Shown here piece after piece: positions 63,488-64,000 of a stretch of 64,000 bases of DNA. The notes beneath the pieces were generated by a model. The model was not told the origin of the DNA. It saw only the letters and a list, made by a program, of their open reading frames with translations, and searched no databases. The stretch comes from Candidatus Nitrosacidococcus tergens (GTDB lineage Bacteria; Pseudomonadota; Gammaproteobacteria; Nitrosococcales; Nitrosococcaceae), in contig NZ_LR778175.1 in NCBI RefSeq assembly GCF_902810445.1, positions 1,747,370 through 1,811,369 on the forward strand. The letters are read 5' to 3'. A program made the position numbers and the translations under genes. The first letter of the stretch is position 1. Every line of letters begins with the position of its first letter.

Positions 63488-63847
63488 TTATTCGATATTA
63501 AAATCTTTAATTAGATATTCCCACTGATAATCCAAGGTGGAAGCTAACTCCGAATAGGTAGACCTACTAATGCATTTTTTAGATAATATAATTAAATCAT
63601 ATCCATCTAGCCATTTTTGGCGATGCCGAAACCCTTCTCTAACTAATCGCTTAATTTGGTTTCTATCAAATGCTCGAGACAGGTGCCTACGTGGAATAAC
63701 CATCCCCAAACGGGGATAGCTTAATTCATTTAGTCGATAAAATATCGTAAATATTTTACTTTGTACTTTTTTTTCAGTAGTGAATACTTGCTTAAACTCG
63801 ATTGGCCTATGAAGTCGCATTAATCGAGTAAAACTAAGTTGTTTCAT
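63488..63847 (-). CDS. rnpA: Ribonuclease P protein component
   Basis: 119 residues. The RNR-type signature is FDRNQIKRLVREGFRHRQ. It binds the RNase P RNA to process tRNA 5' ends, including the tRNAs in this window. It lies between rpmH (15 bases away) and yidC, the conserved origin-proximal order. Confidence 0.95.
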   Translation of the reverse strand: MKQLSFTRLMRLHRPIEFKQVFTTEKKVQSKIFTIFYRLNELSYPRLGMVIPRRHLSRAFDRNQIKRLVREGFRHRQKWLDGYDLIILSKKCISRSTYSELASTLDYQWEYLIKDFNIE

Positions 63848-63862
63848 CTCTATTAATAGAAT

Positions 63863-63997
63863 CTAAGCAGAGAGTCTATGTCTACCTTTTGCTCGACGTC
63901 TATTAATTATTGCTCTTCCAGATTTAGTTTTCATTCGAGCACGAAAACCATGGTTACGTTTGCGTTTTATGTTCTTAGGCTGAAAAGTACGTTTCAT
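63863..63997 (-). CDS. rpmH: 50S ribosomal protein L34
   Basis: 44 residues, not otherwise noted because of its size. Translation MKRTFQPKNIKRKRNHGFRA continues with MKTKSGRAIINRRRAKGRHRL and ends SA. This is the highly conserved L34. It starts 3 bases from the right edge of the window. dnaA would be expected next on the other side. Confidence 0.97.
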   Translation of the reverse strand: MKRTFQPKNIKRKRNHGFRARMKTKSGRAIINRRRAKGRHRLSA

Positions 63998-64000
63998 AGC

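Noticed and set aside
1..64000. CRISPR arrays or rRNA genes
   Set aside because: No regularly spaced repeats and no rRNA-like sequence were seen; only two tRNAs were supported.

Overview
The window is chromosomal DNA from an AT-rich (by eye roughly 60-65 % A+T) gammaproteobacterium. Support comes from several conserved blocks: lolB-ispE-tRNA(Gln)-prs-rplY-pth-ychF, hemA-prfA, hemCD-hemX-hemY opposite argH, tatABC behind the histidine genes, and the origin-proximal run rpmH-rnpA-yidC-mnmE-mnmG-rsmG-parA-parB-atp operon-glmU-glmS. Gene content (aa3-type oxidase, small periplasmic cytochromes c, low GC) would suit a Chromatiales/Nitrosococcaceae-like chemolithotroph. That placement is an inference, because no lineage-defining energy gene is in the window.

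Layout. 1-8077: aerobic respiration. The operon ctaC-ctaD-small membrane protein-ctaG-ctaE encodes an aa3-type cytochrome c oxidase. Around it lie assembly genes (SURF1, a Sco-like thioredoxin-fold protein, partial ctaA for heme A), a DUF2244 protein and two small c-type cytochromes. 8465-13733: hisB-H-A-F-I-E, a HIT protein and tatABC on the + strand. 13848-18562: two Kef-type cation/proton antiporters flanking an amino-acid permease. 18610-26000 (- strand): tRNA-Met, cupin, ychF, pth, rplY, prs, tRNA-Gln, ispE, lolB and a TPR lipoprotein. 26108-30425 (+ strand): hemA, prfA, minCDE. 30442-34881 (- strand): hemY, hemX, hemD, hemC. 35076-38040: argH, then gcvT and a YciA-like thioesterase.

The accessory region is 38299-45663. 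It is a decayed Tn7 inserted at the canonical attTn7 site, 25 bp downstream of the glmS stop codon. Both ends carry Tn7-type TGTGG(G/A)CGGACAAAATAG termini in inverted orientation. At the glmS end are remnants of tnsA, fused by an internal deletion to the 3' end of tnsD, followed by a broken tnsE. tnsB, tnsC and most of tnsD are gone. The only intact gene in the element is a 1508-codon cargo gene. It encodes a STAND-type NTPase with an N-terminal restriction-endonuclease-like domain, the architecture of Avs-type antiphage NTPases. An apparently intact defence gene in a transposon that can no longer move is the most interesting part of the window.

45689-64000 is origin-proximal housekeeping, all on the - strand: glmS and glmU (UDP-GlcNAc synthesis), the complete F1Fo ATP synthase operon atpIBEFHAGDC, the parAB partition genes, rsmG, mnmG and mnmE (tRNA wobble modification), yidC, rnpA and rpmH.
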